From positions 1 to 37,845 of the forward strand of contig NBIV01000631.1 in assembly GCA_003194525.1 (NCBI GenBank): 37,845 nucleotides of DNA, written 5' to 3'. A program made the position numbers and the translations under genes. This stretch comes from Gracilariopsis chorda. Lineage: Eukaryota; Rhodophyta; Florideophyceae; Gracilariales; Gracilariaceae. The notes beneath the pieces were generated by a model. That model had not been told where the DNA came from, ran no database searches, and saw only the letters and a program-made list of their open reading frames with translations. This document shows, in pieces, positions 1-10,000 of the stretch. How positions within the stretch are numbered: the stretch's first letter is position 1; each line of letters opens with the position of its first letter.

Positions 1-206
1 TGAACAAGCGTACTAAGCACATTGATATTCGCTTCACTTCACCACAGAGGCTCTACGCAACAAAGCCGTCCAGTTGCAGTACTGTTCCACGGAAGACATG
101 GTTTCCGATATGCTGACGAAAGGGCTCGGTCGAGTTTGGCTGGCAAGGTTCCGCGGTGACTGTGGCTTGCTCCCTTAGACCTTTGAAGTCAGTGACAGAG
201 GGGGGG
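1..206 (+). pseudogene. A0: 3' end of family A gag-pol (RNase H C-terminus)
   Basis: This is the tail of a family A pol gene, cut by the window edge. It matches the last ~60 codons of the A1 ORF (A1 positions ~6043-6252) and ends in the same polypurine tract. Two single-base deletions relative to A1 break the frame: one T is missing near position 34, and one C is missing in the CTCCCC run near 175. It shares several variants with A2 rather than A1, including AAC for GAC, TTTCC for TCGCC, and GGGCTC for GCGCTC. It runs directly into the LTR at 207, which is also the 5' LTR of A1. The two copies are therefore head to tail and share one LTR. Confidence 0.9.
197..206 (+). promoter_or_regulatory. 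Polypurine tract of A0
   Basis: An uninterrupted purine run (AGA then seven G) ends exactly at the LTR's first TG. It is the plus-strand primer site in LTR retrotransposons. The same run precedes every family A LTR that follows a pol end. Confidence 0.85.
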
Positions 207-625
207 TGTTGGCAGAAGTACCTGTGCTGCCACTGAAAACCAAATGTTCGGAGCATGGGCTGTTTTAGAGGGTACCTCTGCAAAAGCGCATATGCGCGTG
301 TGCGCGAACCCAACGTGAAACTGGCTTCTGATTGGCTACTGCAAATGTACATATGCAACGTGGTGCGTACAAGTGGTATGGCATAACTGGATCGGTTGGA
401 CACACCCACGTGTCCAGCTACTACAGTGGTCACAGTGTACGTTGTGTGCAGGGGATACTGATGAAGTGGTTGACACCTGGTACAAGTGGTACAGCAGTGG
501 TTGGTACAATGGTAAGGTGCGCATGCACTGTCAACAGGTTTACACATGCACGGGTATATTGATGACGTGGGTGTTGTGTGCATTGCCACATGATGACATG
601 GCACTAACACCACAGGTTACGTGCC

Positions 626-661
626 GACTTACCGTAACGTGTTGACTTACCGTGATGTGTT
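626..661 (+). repeat. 18 bp x 2 tandem repeat in the LTR
   Basis: Two adjacent 18 bp units begin GACTTACCGT and end GTGTT, differing at two positions. The pair recurs in every family A LTR. Its function is unknown; it could be a duplicated U3 regulatory site. Confidence 0.6.
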
Positions 662-891
662 GGCATGTGCTGGCGTGTGTTGGAGTCGTGAATTTGTGCC
701 TTGTCATGGTCATGTGTATGCACGTAACTATTACAGAACATTGGTGCGTTGGTGTGCGTTGGTGTAATGAGGTTGTGCTGAGCTGGCTATGTCATGTTTA
801 GATGATGATTGGTAAGTATTGAGTGTCCCCTGCTTAGTGGTTTAGGTTTTACTTGTAGTTGGTGTTCCCGCGCAATTCGAGTTTAGAGTGG

Positions 892-899
892 TATATAAG
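892..899 (+). promoter_or_regulatory. TATA box of LTR-a
   Basis: TATATAAG lies 685 bases into the 779 bp LTR, where the U3/R boundary of a copia LTR is expected. The short LTR subtype has TACATAAG at the same place. Assignment is by motif and position only. Confidence 0.6.
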
Positions 900-985
900 A
901 TGTGCCTGAAGGACCTCCAAGTAAATCCAAGCTAGAGCTGGCGAACTTCCCTTCCATCCCCTCAACTTCCTTTCAACTTTCAACA

Positions 986-999
986 GGTTATGGGCCCAG
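986..999 (+). promoter_or_regulatory. Primer-binding site of A1 (half-tRNA iMet)
   Basis: GGTTATGGGCCCAG follows the LTR's terminal CA directly. Its reverse complement CTGGGCCCATAACC is the anticodon arm of eukaryotic initiator tRNA-Met, with anticodon CAT. Drosophila copia is primed in the same way by an internal tRNA fragment rather than by the tRNA 3' end. Confidence 0.9.
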
Positions 1000-2003
1000 C
1001 CCCGCTGACCGCTGCCGCTATCCCTTTCCGTATCGTTCGTTCTGTCGCCGCTCTCCCTCACCGCCGTTCATCCGTTTCGCTGTTGTTGCCTCTTTCGTTT
1101 GTTGGCGTCGGGTGTCTTGATCCCATTGTTGGTCGGTGTTGGTCATTCTCCTTCGGTTTTGCGTTCCTCCCTGAGGGCGTTGTGGTGGTAGTGGTTCGAC
1201 GTTTACTGCCTATCGTTGTTGAGTTGGGCCTCCGTTGTTGCCCGTGTTGTCGATCGCTATCTACTTTGTGTGTGACACTCCCTCTATCTTGTGTTTTGGG
1301 ATCCCAAGTCGTTTGTCGGGTCGTATCCGTGAGGTCGAGTCGGTCTAGTTTCGAAGTCTGGCTCCGTGATCGTGTGCTCAGCAGTTGTTTGTTTTTCGTG
1401 TTTCTTAATCATCATCTGGTGTCCAGTGCGACGAGCGGTTGATCCGGGTTACTTTGGGTGATTCCAGGTATCCGGGGACGTGAGCCTGGCGGCTTGAACC
1501 AAAGCGGGTGTACTGTCGAGCGGCTTCCCACCGGTCCATTTGGACAGATAACGGTGACGGTCGTTAAGACCTGGTAAGTTCAGCGGGTGCATCTGTGGAC
1601 GGGGTGCCGTGGCGTACTGCGCTGGTGCGGGTGATTGAATTATTTGTTTTGATCCTGACTGCGTGTCGGGATTCTTGGGCTGTTGCGAAGGTATTCCATA
1701 ACGAGCTTTTGATCCGTGCATCTGACCCTTGGGCGTTTGTGCGGGGAGGCGACGTGGCGTAGGCTGACCTCCTTCTTAGGATCAGGCCGCGTGTGACCTT
1801 AAGTGGTTGCGCGTTAGCAGCGTACTTTGGTTGCCATAGTAGCTTCAGTTGCGAGGTCGCGCAAGTTCTTGCAAGAGGCCAGAGAGGGTTATACTTGGTA
1901 AAGGCATATCTTGGGTCATTAACCATCCTCTGGAAGCCTCGTAGAGAGCGACGCAACTTCTCCTTAGACGTAGGAGAGGGGAGACAGAATAAGACGTCTT
2001 GTA

Positions 2004-2077
2004 CCCGGAGCATCTCCGGGGGCCAGGGGTCCGACACCCTAGGGTAGCGGAGGTAGTTTCTCCCGTCAGTGCGCCCG
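2004..2077 (+). promoter_or_regulatory. Hairpin plus conserved leader block (A1)
   Basis: CCCGGAG (2004-2010), a CAT loop and CTCCGGG (2014-2020) form a perfect 7 bp stem. A 10-base palindrome AAGACGTCTT sits just upstream (1991-2000). From 2023 to 2077 lies a 55-base block that also occurs in the leader of family B (10766-10819, minus strand). It includes the palindrome ACCCTAGGGT and the string CTCCCGTCAGTGCGCCCG. A packaging, dimerisation or translation signal is plausible but not shown. Confidence 0.55.
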
Positions 2078-2086
2078 AATTTGAAG

Positions 2087-2137
2087 TTTTGTTGTTGTTG
2101 TTGTCGTTGTTTTTGTTGTTATTGTTGTCGTTGTTGC
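2087..2137 (+). repeat. GTT-rich low-complexity tract in A1 leader
   Basis: Imperfect GTT repeats broken by CGTT and runs of T lie about 70 bases before the gag start. The same tract is in the A3 leader (18597-18647) and, reversed, in the A4 leader (31041-31090). Confidence 0.7.
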
Positions 2138-2206
2138 CATTTTTGTACTACTTAAGTGCCGTAGGTCTTTCATCGCACCTGTGCTGTTTGTTGACATCTA
2201 CCAAGC

Positions 2207-5200
2207 ATGGATTCATTCGGTGGCATCAAGATTGAAAAGTTGGGCGAGGATAACTTCCATGTATGGAAGCAAAAGGTTGAGTTGCTGCTTGCACTCAAGG
2301 ACCTCGATGACCATCTTGAATCAACCAGGCCTACGGACGATGACGAGTTGTCAGCATGGAAGAAGAAAGACGCCAAGGCCAGGGCTGTTATTGGTCTCAG
2401 CATCAGTGATGAGCATTTGGACCATGTGAGGGATACCGAGAATGCTGCGGAAATGTGGAATGCCATTTGCGATGTGTTCCAGCGTAAAACGCTGCTCAAC
2501 CGAATCAATGCAAGACGTGCCTTCTACACAGCCAAGATGCGAGATGATGAGAAAATGTTACACTTCATCAATCGTGTTCGTCATCTTGCATCGGATCTGA
2601 AGAGCATGGACGTAGTGGTTGAGGAGGAAGACATCGCTATGGCAATCCTATGTGGGCTACCAGACCGCTTCGAACACCTCATTGTCGCTATTGACACCAC
2701 GATTGGTGATCGTAAACTCGATTTAGAGTTTGTGAAGAGTCGTTTGCTGCAAGAGGAACAGCGAATGAACGATCGTGCCAAGGAGGAGTCCGGAAGTGAC
2801 ACGGCTTTGGTCGGTGCGCAGTCACGAAAGAAGTCCATGGTGTGCTACTACTGTGGTAAGAAGGGGCATATCCAGAGAAACTGTTTCAAGAGACAACGTG
2901 ACGAAGCTAGCAAAGAGCAGAGTGCTGCCGCAAACCCAGCTGTGCAGACCGATCCCAGCAACGAGAAACGAGGATGTGACAGTGACTCTGACTTTGTTTG
3001 TCTCATTGCGACAGGTTCTGTGGAAGAAAGTATCAGTGACTGGATCATTGACTCTGGTGCCACCGCCCATATGACGTATGACGAGTCCATGTTTGACAGT
3101 TATAGCAAAAGAGAGTCTGCCGGTGTGAGTATCGGCAATGACTCGAAGCTGGAGTCTCTTGGTCATGGCAGTGTCCACCTCGATCTCGCTGTTGAAGGGC
3201 GTAAGAGCAAGTGCCGGTTGGGTGAAGTAGTGCACGTACCGAATCTAAGGTATCATCTGCTGTCAGTATCTGCGATGTGTGACCTGGGTGCGCGAGTGGT
3301 GTTTGACAAAACCAAAGTATGTGTATACAAAGGCAACACCATGATCGCCCAGGGCCGTCGCATCAAAGGACTGTACTACCTATGTACCGCGATTGAAGTA
3401 CCAGAAGACATGGACAACGCACTTGTGACTGACCTGTCACTATGGCATGCTCGAATGGCTCATGTGAATGTGGATGGTATCAAACATATGGCTCGTAACG
3501 GTGTTGTGTCAGGGCTGAATGTGGACTTGAATCAATCGATGGATGTGTGTGACTCTTGTGTAGTGGGAAAATCTACACGTGCTCCAACTCCCAAGCAAGG
3601 AGGGGAACGGGCTTTGCACCCATTGGACCTAGTGCATTCGGACATTTGTGGTCCAATCCAAGTAGGTTCCTTGGGAGGTTCACGCTACTTCGTCACATTC
3701 ATCGATGATCACTCCCGTTTTTGCTTCTTGTACATGCTCAAGACCAAGGATGAGGTGTTCCACGTGTTCGTGAAGTGGCTCAAGATGGTTCAAAATCAGA
3801 GTGACCGACATGTGAAAACCATTACCGCACGTGAGTCTGTGCTACATGCGTTACGCACAGACAATGCTGGTGAATATGTGTCAAAGAAGTTTTCACAAGA
3901 GCTTGAACGTCACGGTATTGAACATCAGCGAACGGTGCCTTACAATCCACATCAGAATGGTCTGGCCGAACGGTTCAACCGAACACTCATGGACTTGGTG
4001 AGATCGATGCTGCATCACAAGAAACTGCCAAAGAGCTTCTGGGCTGAAGCATTGAACGTTGCAGTGTATGTGCGCAATCGAGTCACCTGCAAGGCCCTTC
4101 CAAGTGACGTGACACCACTCGAGATGTGGAGTGGATATGAACCTGACTTGAGCAATCTGCGTGTGTTCGGTAGCCGGTGCTGGTACAAAGTGGTGGACCA
4201 CAAGCTGAAGAAGCTGGAGCAACGTGCCGTGGAGGCGATCTTTATTGGGTACACAACTGGATCGAACGGTTATAAACTGTGGGATGCGCAAAAGAAGAAG
4301 GTGGTTGTGTCGAGAGATGTGAGGTTTGACGAATGTAGTGGTTCAGATCAAGGTACTGACCACGTTGATGATGACGACTATGCTGAGATCGACATCTCGG
4401 ACAAGCCGAAATCAAACATCACCTCCACCTCTACTAAACCCACCGATGCTGCCCAAGTTGAACCCGCTGCACCAGATACTCCACCAGAAGAAGCTTCAGG
4501 CAGTGGCCACGATGAGCCCACAGCTGAGACAGAAGTTGAGCCAGATGTACCAGATCCACCACCACTTCGGAGATCCACTCGTGATCGTAGAGCGCCTACC
4601 TCGTGGTGGCGCGGCACTGCCCTACTCACTGCCAGTGATGACGTCCCATCCTCATACTCCGATGCGGTGTCACGTCCTGATTCAAAAGCGTGGACCAAGG
4701 CCATGAACAGTGAGTACGAGTCTCTGATGGAGCATGACACATGGGAGTTAGTGCCAAGGCCAGCTGACAGCAACGTGATATCATCCAAGTGGGTATTTGT
4801 GCAAAAATATGAGGCTGGCGACAACGATGAACCGACAGTGAGGTACAAGGCTCGTGTGGTGGCTCGAGGGTTTCTGCAGATGGAAGGTGTAGACTTCTCC
4901 GAGACGTATGCACCAGTGGTCAAATTCACATCCATTAGAATGATTCTGTCCATTGTAGCAGTGCAGAACTATCATCTGCACCAGATGGATGTGAAGACTG
5001 CATTGTTGAATGGCGACCTGGAAGAGACTGTGTACATGGAGCAGCCGGACGGATTCATCAAACCTGGGAACGAGGACTTGGTATGCCTTCTCAAGAAAGC
5101 CATCTATGGGCTACGACAGGCATCAAGGCAGTGGTTTGCAAAGATGTACTTGTTCCTCGTTGGTTGGATGGGTCTGAAGCCAAACGTCGCAGACGAGTGC

Positions 5201-6232
5201 GTTTACACCGGAGAGGTACTGGGAGCGCTTGTGATCATTGCTCTTTATGTGGACGACTTGCTCATTGCGAGTCCAAGTATGGAGACAATGAATCGCGTAA
5301 AGCGTGAACTGTCAAAACGTTTTCAGATGAAGGATCTCAGTGAAGCGCGCATGGTACTTGGGTTCGAGATCCATCGTGATCGATCCAAAAGACAGCTGTA
5401 CCTGACACAGTCTGCATACACGCGTAAGGTCTTAGAACGTTTTGGCATGTTGCAGTGCAAACCAATGGACACTCCCATGGACTCCGGTGCTGACCTCACT
5501 AAGGTAGAAGAGCCTCTGACGAACATCCCGTATCGCCAGGTGATCGGTTGTCTGATGTATCTCTCTGTTGGCACTCGACCGGACATCTCGTTTGCAGTGT
5601 CCAAGCTAGCCAAGTATGTCGAGAAACCTGGAGAGACTCATTGGAAAGCGGTCAAGCGTGTTCTGCGTTACCTCAATGGCGCTCGCTCCCTCGGACTTAC
5701 TTATGGCACCACGACTGATACTCAGCTGTATGGATACGTAGACTCTGACTGGGCAGGTGATACATCCAACCGCAAGTCCACCGGTGGGTATGTGTTCATG
5801 ATGTGCGGTGCTCCTGTGTCTTGGAGCTCGCGCCAACAGGAAGTAGTTGCATTGTCTAGCGCTGAGGCTGAGTATATGAGTCAGTGCAGTGGGACGAAGG
5901 AAGCGATCTGGCTGAGACGACTGTGGAGTGGCATTGGCAACGCAAGTGGACTACACGTGGATAAGTCAGTGACGCTAATGGTTGAGCCCACAACTGTGTA
6001 CGTGGACAACCAAGGTTGCATCGACCTTGCTCAAAATGGAGTTGTGAACAAGCGTACTAAGCACATTGATATTCGCTTTCACTTCACCACAGAGGCTCTA
6101 CGCGACAAAGCCGTCCAGTTGCAGTACTGTTCCACGGAAGACATGGTCGCCGATATGCTGACGAAAGCGCTCGGTCGAGTTAAGCTGGCAAGGTTCCGCG
6201 GTGACTGTGGCTTGCTCCCCTTAGACCTTTGA
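2207..6232 (+). CDS. Family A gag-pol polyprotein (A1, intact)
   Basis: This 1341-residue copia polyprotein acts in virus-like particles and integration. N-terminal residues 1-~200 are a gag of the UBN2/Retrotran_gag type. A CCHC knuckle lies at C213, C216, H221 and C226. The protease motif DSGAT starts at D282. The integrase has a GAG-pre-integrase zinc region (LWHARMAH... CDSC) and catalytic D479, D552 and E588, with 35 residues between the last two. Reverse transcriptase has D928 in DVKTALLNG and YVDD at 1014-1017. RNase H has D1179, E1220 and D1267. The start is the first ATG after the leader and is conserved in A3 and A4. No frameshift separates gag from pol. The stop is 7 bases before the polypurine tract, leaving no room for env. 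Confidence 0.97.
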   Translation: MDSFGGIKIEKLGEDNFHVWKQKVELLLALKDLDDHLESTRPTDDDELSAWKKKDAKARAVIGLSISDEHLDHVRDTENAAEMWNAICDVFQRKTLLNRINARRAFYTAKMRDDEKMLHFINRVRHLASDLKSMDVVVEEEDIAMAILCGLPDRFEHLIVAIDTTIGDRKLDLEFVKSRLLQEEQRMNDRAKEESGSDTALVGAQSRKKSMVCYYCGKKGHIQRNCFKRQRDEASKEQSAAANPAVQTDPSNEKRGCDSDSDFVCLIATGSVEESISDWIIDSGATAHMTYDESMFDSYSKRESAGVSIGNDSKLESLGHGSVHLDLAVEGRKSKCRLGEVVHVPNLRYHLLSVSAMCDLGARVVFDKTKVCVYKGNTMIAQGRRIKGLYYLCTAIEVPEDMDNALVTDLSLWHARMAHVNVDGIKHMARNGVVSGLNVDLNQSMDVCDSCVVGKSTRAPTPKQGGERALHPLDLVHSDICGPIQVGSLGGSRYFVTFIDDHSRFCFLYMLKTKDEVFHVFVKWLKMVQNQSDRHVKTITARESVLHALRTDNAGEYVSKKFSQELERHGIEHQRTVPYNPHQNGLAERFNRTLMDLVRSMLHHKKLPKSFWAEALNVAVYVRNRVTCKALPSDVTPLEMWSGYEPDLSNLRVFGSRCWYKVVDHKLKKLEQRAVEAIFIGYTTGSNGYKLWDAQKKKVVVSRDVRFDECSGSDQGTDHVDDDDYAEIDISDKPKSNITSTSTKPTDAAQVEPAAPDTPPEEASGSGHDEPTAETEVEPDVPDPPPLRRSTRDRRAPTSWWRGTALLTASDDVPSSYSDAVSRPDSKAWTKAMNSEYESLMEHDTWELVPRPADSNVISSKWVFVQKYEAGDNDEPTVRYKARVVARGFLQMEGVDFSETYAPVVKFTSIRMILSIVAVQNYHLHQMDVKTALLNGDLEETVYMEQPDGFIKPGNEDLVCLLKKAIYGLRQASRQWFAKMYLFLVGWMGLKPNVADECVYTGEVLGALVIIALYVDDLLIASPSMETMNRVKRELSKRFQMKDLSEARMVLGFEIHRDRSKRQLYLTQSAYTRKVLERFGMLQCKPMDTPMDSGADLTKVEEPLTNIPYRQVIGCLMYLSVGTRPDISFAVSKLAKYVEKPGETHWKAVKRVLRYLNGARSLGLTYGTTTDTQLYGYVDSDWAGDTSNRKSTGGYVFMMCGAPVSWSSRQQEVVALSSAEAEYMSQCSGTKEAIWLRRLWSGIGNASGLHVDKSVTLMVEPTTVYVDNQGCIDLAQNGVVNKRTKHIDIRFHFTTEALRDKAVQLQYCSTEDMVADMLTKALGRVKLARFRGDCGLLPLDL

Positions 6233-6239
6233 AGTCAGT

Positions 6240-6252
6240 GAGAGAGGGGGGG
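6240..6252 (+). promoter_or_regulatory. Polypurine tract of A1
   Basis: A 13-base purine run (GAGAGAG then six G) ends at the 3' LTR start and begins 7 bases after the gag-pol stop. Confidence 0.85.
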
Positions 6253-7031
6253 TGTTGGCAGTAGTACCTGTGCTGTCACTGAAAACCAAATGTTCCGGGG
6301 AGCATGGGCTGTTTTAGAGGGTACCTCTGCAAAAGCGCATATGCGCGTGTGCGCGAACCCAACGTGAAACTGGCTTCTGATTCGCTACTGCAAATGTACA
6401 TATGCAACGTGGTGCGTACAAGTGGTATGGCATAACTGGATCGGTTGGACACACCCACGTGTCCAGCTACTACAGTGGTCACAGTGTACGTTGTGTGCAG
6501 GGGATACTGATGAAGTGGTTGACACCTGGTACAAGTGGTACAGCAGTGGTTGGTACAATGGTAAGGTGCGCATGCACTGTCAACAGGTTTACACATGCAC
6601 GGGTATATTGATGACGTGGGTGTTGTGTGCATCGCCACATGATGACATGGCACTAACACCACAGGTTACGTGCCGACTTACCGTAACGTGTTGACTTACC
6701 GTGATGTGTTGGCATGTGCTGGCGTGTGTTGGAGTCGTGAATTTGTGCCTTGTCATGGTCATGTGTATGCACGTAACTATTACAGAACATTGGTGCGTTG
6801 GTGTGCGTTGGTGTAATGAGGTTGTGCTGAGCTGGCTATGTCATGTTAGATGATGATTGGTAGTATTGAGTGTCCCTGCTTAGTGGTTTAGGTTTTACTT
6901 GTAGTTGGTGTTCCCGCGCAATTCGAGTTTAGAGTGGTATATAAGATGTGCCTGAAGGACCTCCAAGTAAATCCAAGCTAGAGCTGGCGAACTTCCCTTC
7001 CATCCCCTCAACTTCCTTTCAACTTTCAACA
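6253..7031 (+). repeat. LTR-b, family A long subtype (3' LTR of A1)
   Basis: This 779 bp LTR starts TGTTGGCAG and ends CAACA. It carries the 31 bp segment absent from short-subtype LTRs, and TATATAAG at 6938-6945. It is followed by B coding sequence instead of a primer-binding site, so it marks the true right end of the inserted array. Confidence 0.95.
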
Positions 7032-10000
7032 ACGTAGGTCATACAGAGACTTGAGCTCCTCCACTATGTGGGAACGTTGTTCAGCAGTTGGCGTAAATAT
7101 AAGAAGGTCATCTACGTATACCAAGATGTATGCGTATGTGTTACCGGCTAATTTGCGCCTGAAGACACATGGTGCACTGGGTAATTCTTCAAAACCTATG
7201 CCTTTAATGTCTGTGCTGAACTTCGTATGCCATGCCAGATGAGCCTGCTTAAGCCCATATATAGCCTTTAGCAGTTTATAGCATCGTGACTTGAGACCAG
7301 GAATGCCACGCGGTGACATCACCCAAACGTCTTCCTTGAGGTCACCGTTCAGGAATGCGGTTTTAATATCCACCTGTGCAACAAACATCTGCATGCACAA
7401 TATCAGGTACAGGAACATGCGAACCAAGTTGAACGAAACGACTGGTGCGTACGTCTCTAAGTAGTCCTGACCATATGTCTGGTGGTTGCCTCCAGCCACT
7501 ATTCGAGCTCGAAATCGGTCAACGGAGTTGTCTGCGTCACGTTTCACCTTCAGAATGACATGCGTTGGTAGAGGCGCGGACTTTGGTGAGTCATCCGCAA
7601 CCCATGTAGCCTTGTCTTCCAAAGATGTGAACTCCTCATCGATAGCATGTAGCCATTGCTCTCTTTCAGTTGGGGGTGCGGAGAGTGCTTCCTTGAGTGT
7701 GGGATCATCACTCGTGGTAACCTTAACCTCTGATTTGGCCGCGCCAGCCATATGCCACCAGCGTTGTGGTGCACGCCTAGTGCGACGAGGATAGCGTGAC
7801 TGTGACTCAGAGTCGAGATTTGCTTGTTCAATGTTCTCTGCATCACTCTCTGACCCCTCTTCGTTGCCGGAATTGTGGTCATCAGTAACAATATCTGGTG
7901 GTGCAGAGTTAGCAGTCACGTTTACAGGTGCCCCAGAATGGTCTATGCTGCCATTTTCGGATTCTGAAATGACGTCCGCAACATCGTCAACATAAAATTC
8001 TTCAGAGCTGGTGGAGCCTACATCATCCTCAGAACTATAAGTCGCATCTGATACACTCTCGTCATCCATATAATTGCTTAGATACGGTACACCAGGGAAC
8101 CTAGATTCATCAAAGGTGACATGACGCGACCTTACTATTCGAGGAATATCGTCGTCACCCGATATTAGGACCTCGTAAACACCATGCTCAAGAGTCTGCA
8201 AGTACACTCCCTCAAGTGCACGAGACTCGAACTTGGTGCCCGGGTTCATTTTTAATACATATGCGGCACATCCAAATACTTTGATATACTTCAAAGAAGG
8301 CCTATTGTCAGTGACCAACACATACGGGGTCACGCCAGTGGTGGAATGGGGCACTCTATTGCGAATATAAATCACATGTTTCAGTGCATATGGCCACAAA
8401 CAGTCTGGTAAACTTGCTTGAATCAGCAAAGCTCGGGCAGCTTCCCCCATAGTGCGATTGATGCGCTCCGCAATAGCATTGTGTTGTGGGGTATACGGAG
8501 GAGAAAACGATACCTCCTGAAGACCATTGTCGGGATTGTGTTGCAAAGCAATATACTCTTCTGCGTTGTCAGAGTGCAGTTTTCGAATAAGCACATGCTC
8601 TCCTCCAAGCTGTTTGAGCTTCTGCTTTACTCCCAAGAACACTTCGCTGATCTCAGTTCTGTGCACCATGAACCCAAGGACTGCATATCGTGAGTGATCA
8701 TCGACAAATCCGGATGCATACCGGAATCGGTCGGGGAATGATGGCACCAACGGACCGATAATGTCCGAGTGCACCACGTCCCCAACCTGCTTGGCTCGTT
8801 CAAACTTGCCCTGAAATGGCAGTTTATGCGCCTTGGCAAGGCGGCATGGTCGACATACCTCCTCCATGCCCTTGATGTTTGGTACACCGTCGACGTGAGC
8901 ATGAACTCTTTGAAGGTCATGTTCATTCATATGTGCCAGTCGGCGGTGCCACAATGAACTAGTGCGCTCGTCGGTAGCAGCAAGCACCGTGGATGTGTCC
9001 GTATGGTCGATTGGGTTTGGCAGGGTGTATAAACGGGAGCGATGATGACGAGTCCCATGCCCGACCTCAAACCCATCTTCGTGTTGTAGGCGTACTTCCT
9101 TATCACAAAACAGTGAGTGGATACCTTTGTCAGCCAACCGCCCTACAGAAACTAGGTTATATCCAAGATTCGGAACGAGCAGCACATTAGACAACCTAAG
9201 ATTGACATCCACAAACGGTAATACCACATCTCCTTGTTGCGTGGCAGTGACCGTGGTGTTGTCAGCTAGTTCAATTGTCCTATGTGGTATGTCGAACATT
9301 GTGGTTGGGACGAACGCCGACACCGAACAAAAGAAATGAGACGTAGCGCCACTGTCTGCATATGTGTCAATGCACTCATTAACCGGTGGTACCACTGATG
9401 ACTTTTCACCTGCGACTCCAGCAATCTCAACCTTGGATGCTTTCCGCGATGACTTGGCGGAACGTTTAGGCTTTTCGACTGCATTTAGCCTTAGCTGATC
9501 CAAGATAGCTTGTGGTAAATGGTTGTCAGGATTGTCCGGATTCATGTGACAACGGTCCTGGGTGTGTCCATCGCGGTCACAAAAGGTGCAGTGGTACCCA
9601 TTTTTGTTTCCAGCAGCATATGCACGACCAGTGGGGTCGTTCACAGTGGTTGAATCTGATGCGTTACCATCATTCTCAATACCATTTGATAATTTGCTGT
9701 GTCCGCTAATACGGGAACCACCCCTGTTCTTGTTCTTCTTGCGATTGCGCCCTCTACCAGAACTGCTTGACCCCATTTGACGAGCATTATATTCATCAAT
9801 TAGGGTTGTTGCTACATAGTCCCAGGTCAGTTCCGAGATCTCCTTGGTCCTCAGTGCTGCTGCAGTTGATTCCAATGAGCAGTTGGGGTCAATAGATGCC
9901 AGAAGCATAGGTGCCTTGTGAGACTCTGGTATGGCGGCATCTTTGCCCATGCGGTCCAGCTGCGAGAACAGAGAGGCAAACTGGTCCACGAATTCGGACA

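Larger units (their letters stand above)
207..985 (+). repeat. LTR-a, family A long subtype (shared by A0 and A1)
   Basis: This 779 bp LTR starts TGTTGG and ends CAACA. It is bounded by a polypurine tract on the left and the primer-binding site on the right, so it serves as 3' LTR of A0 and 5' LTR of A1. Compared by eye with A1's 3' LTR it has four substitutions, one 3 bp deletion near 245 and three 1 bp insertions (near 799, 814 and 829). It has an intact TATATAAG. It also contains a GCGCATATGCGC palindrome (286-297) and an inverted repeat GGACAC...GTGTCC (398-415) enclosing a CACGTG. It carries the 31 bp segment that the short subtype lacks. Confidence 0.95.
1000..2206 (+). other. Leader (5' untranslated region) of A1
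   Basis: About 1.2 kb separates the primer-binding site from the gag start, much longer than in Drosophila copia. No sense ORF is conserved between A copies. A 150-codon sense frame that starts in the primer-binding site here shrinks to 65-70 codons in A3 and A4. On the minus strand an open frame of 157 codons (1564-2037) is present; see the A3 leader for a 222-codon version. The 3' part holds a hairpin, a block also found in family B, and a GTT-rich tract. Confidence 0.75.
207..7031 (+). mobile_element. A1: complete family A Ty1/copia LTR retrotransposon
   Basis: The element has the full copia order: LTR, half-tRNA primer-binding site, long leader, single gag-pol ORF, polypurine tract, LTR. 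It is 6825 bp with LTRs of equal length. It lies inside the B element in opposite orientation: B coding sequence resumes at 7032, right after its 3' LTR. The 5 bases after the LTR are ACGTA (7032-7036), the expected target-site duplication. The left copy would lie before A0, outside the window. A1 is the only complete A copy here with an uninterrupted ORF and a TATA box in both LTRs. Confidence 0.95.

Noticed and set aside
626..661. CRISPR-like direct repeats
   Set aside because: Only two adjacent units without spacers, inside an LTR of a eukaryotic element.
990..1442. 150-codon sense ORF starting inside the primer-binding site of A1
   Set aside because: The frame is broken in A3 and A4, where it gives 65-70 codons. 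Its composition is that of chance translation of a pyrimidine-rich leader. At most it is an upstream ORF.
6233..6252. Possible env or extra ORF after pol
   Set aside because: Only about 20 bases separate the stop from the LTR, all taken up by the polypurine tract.
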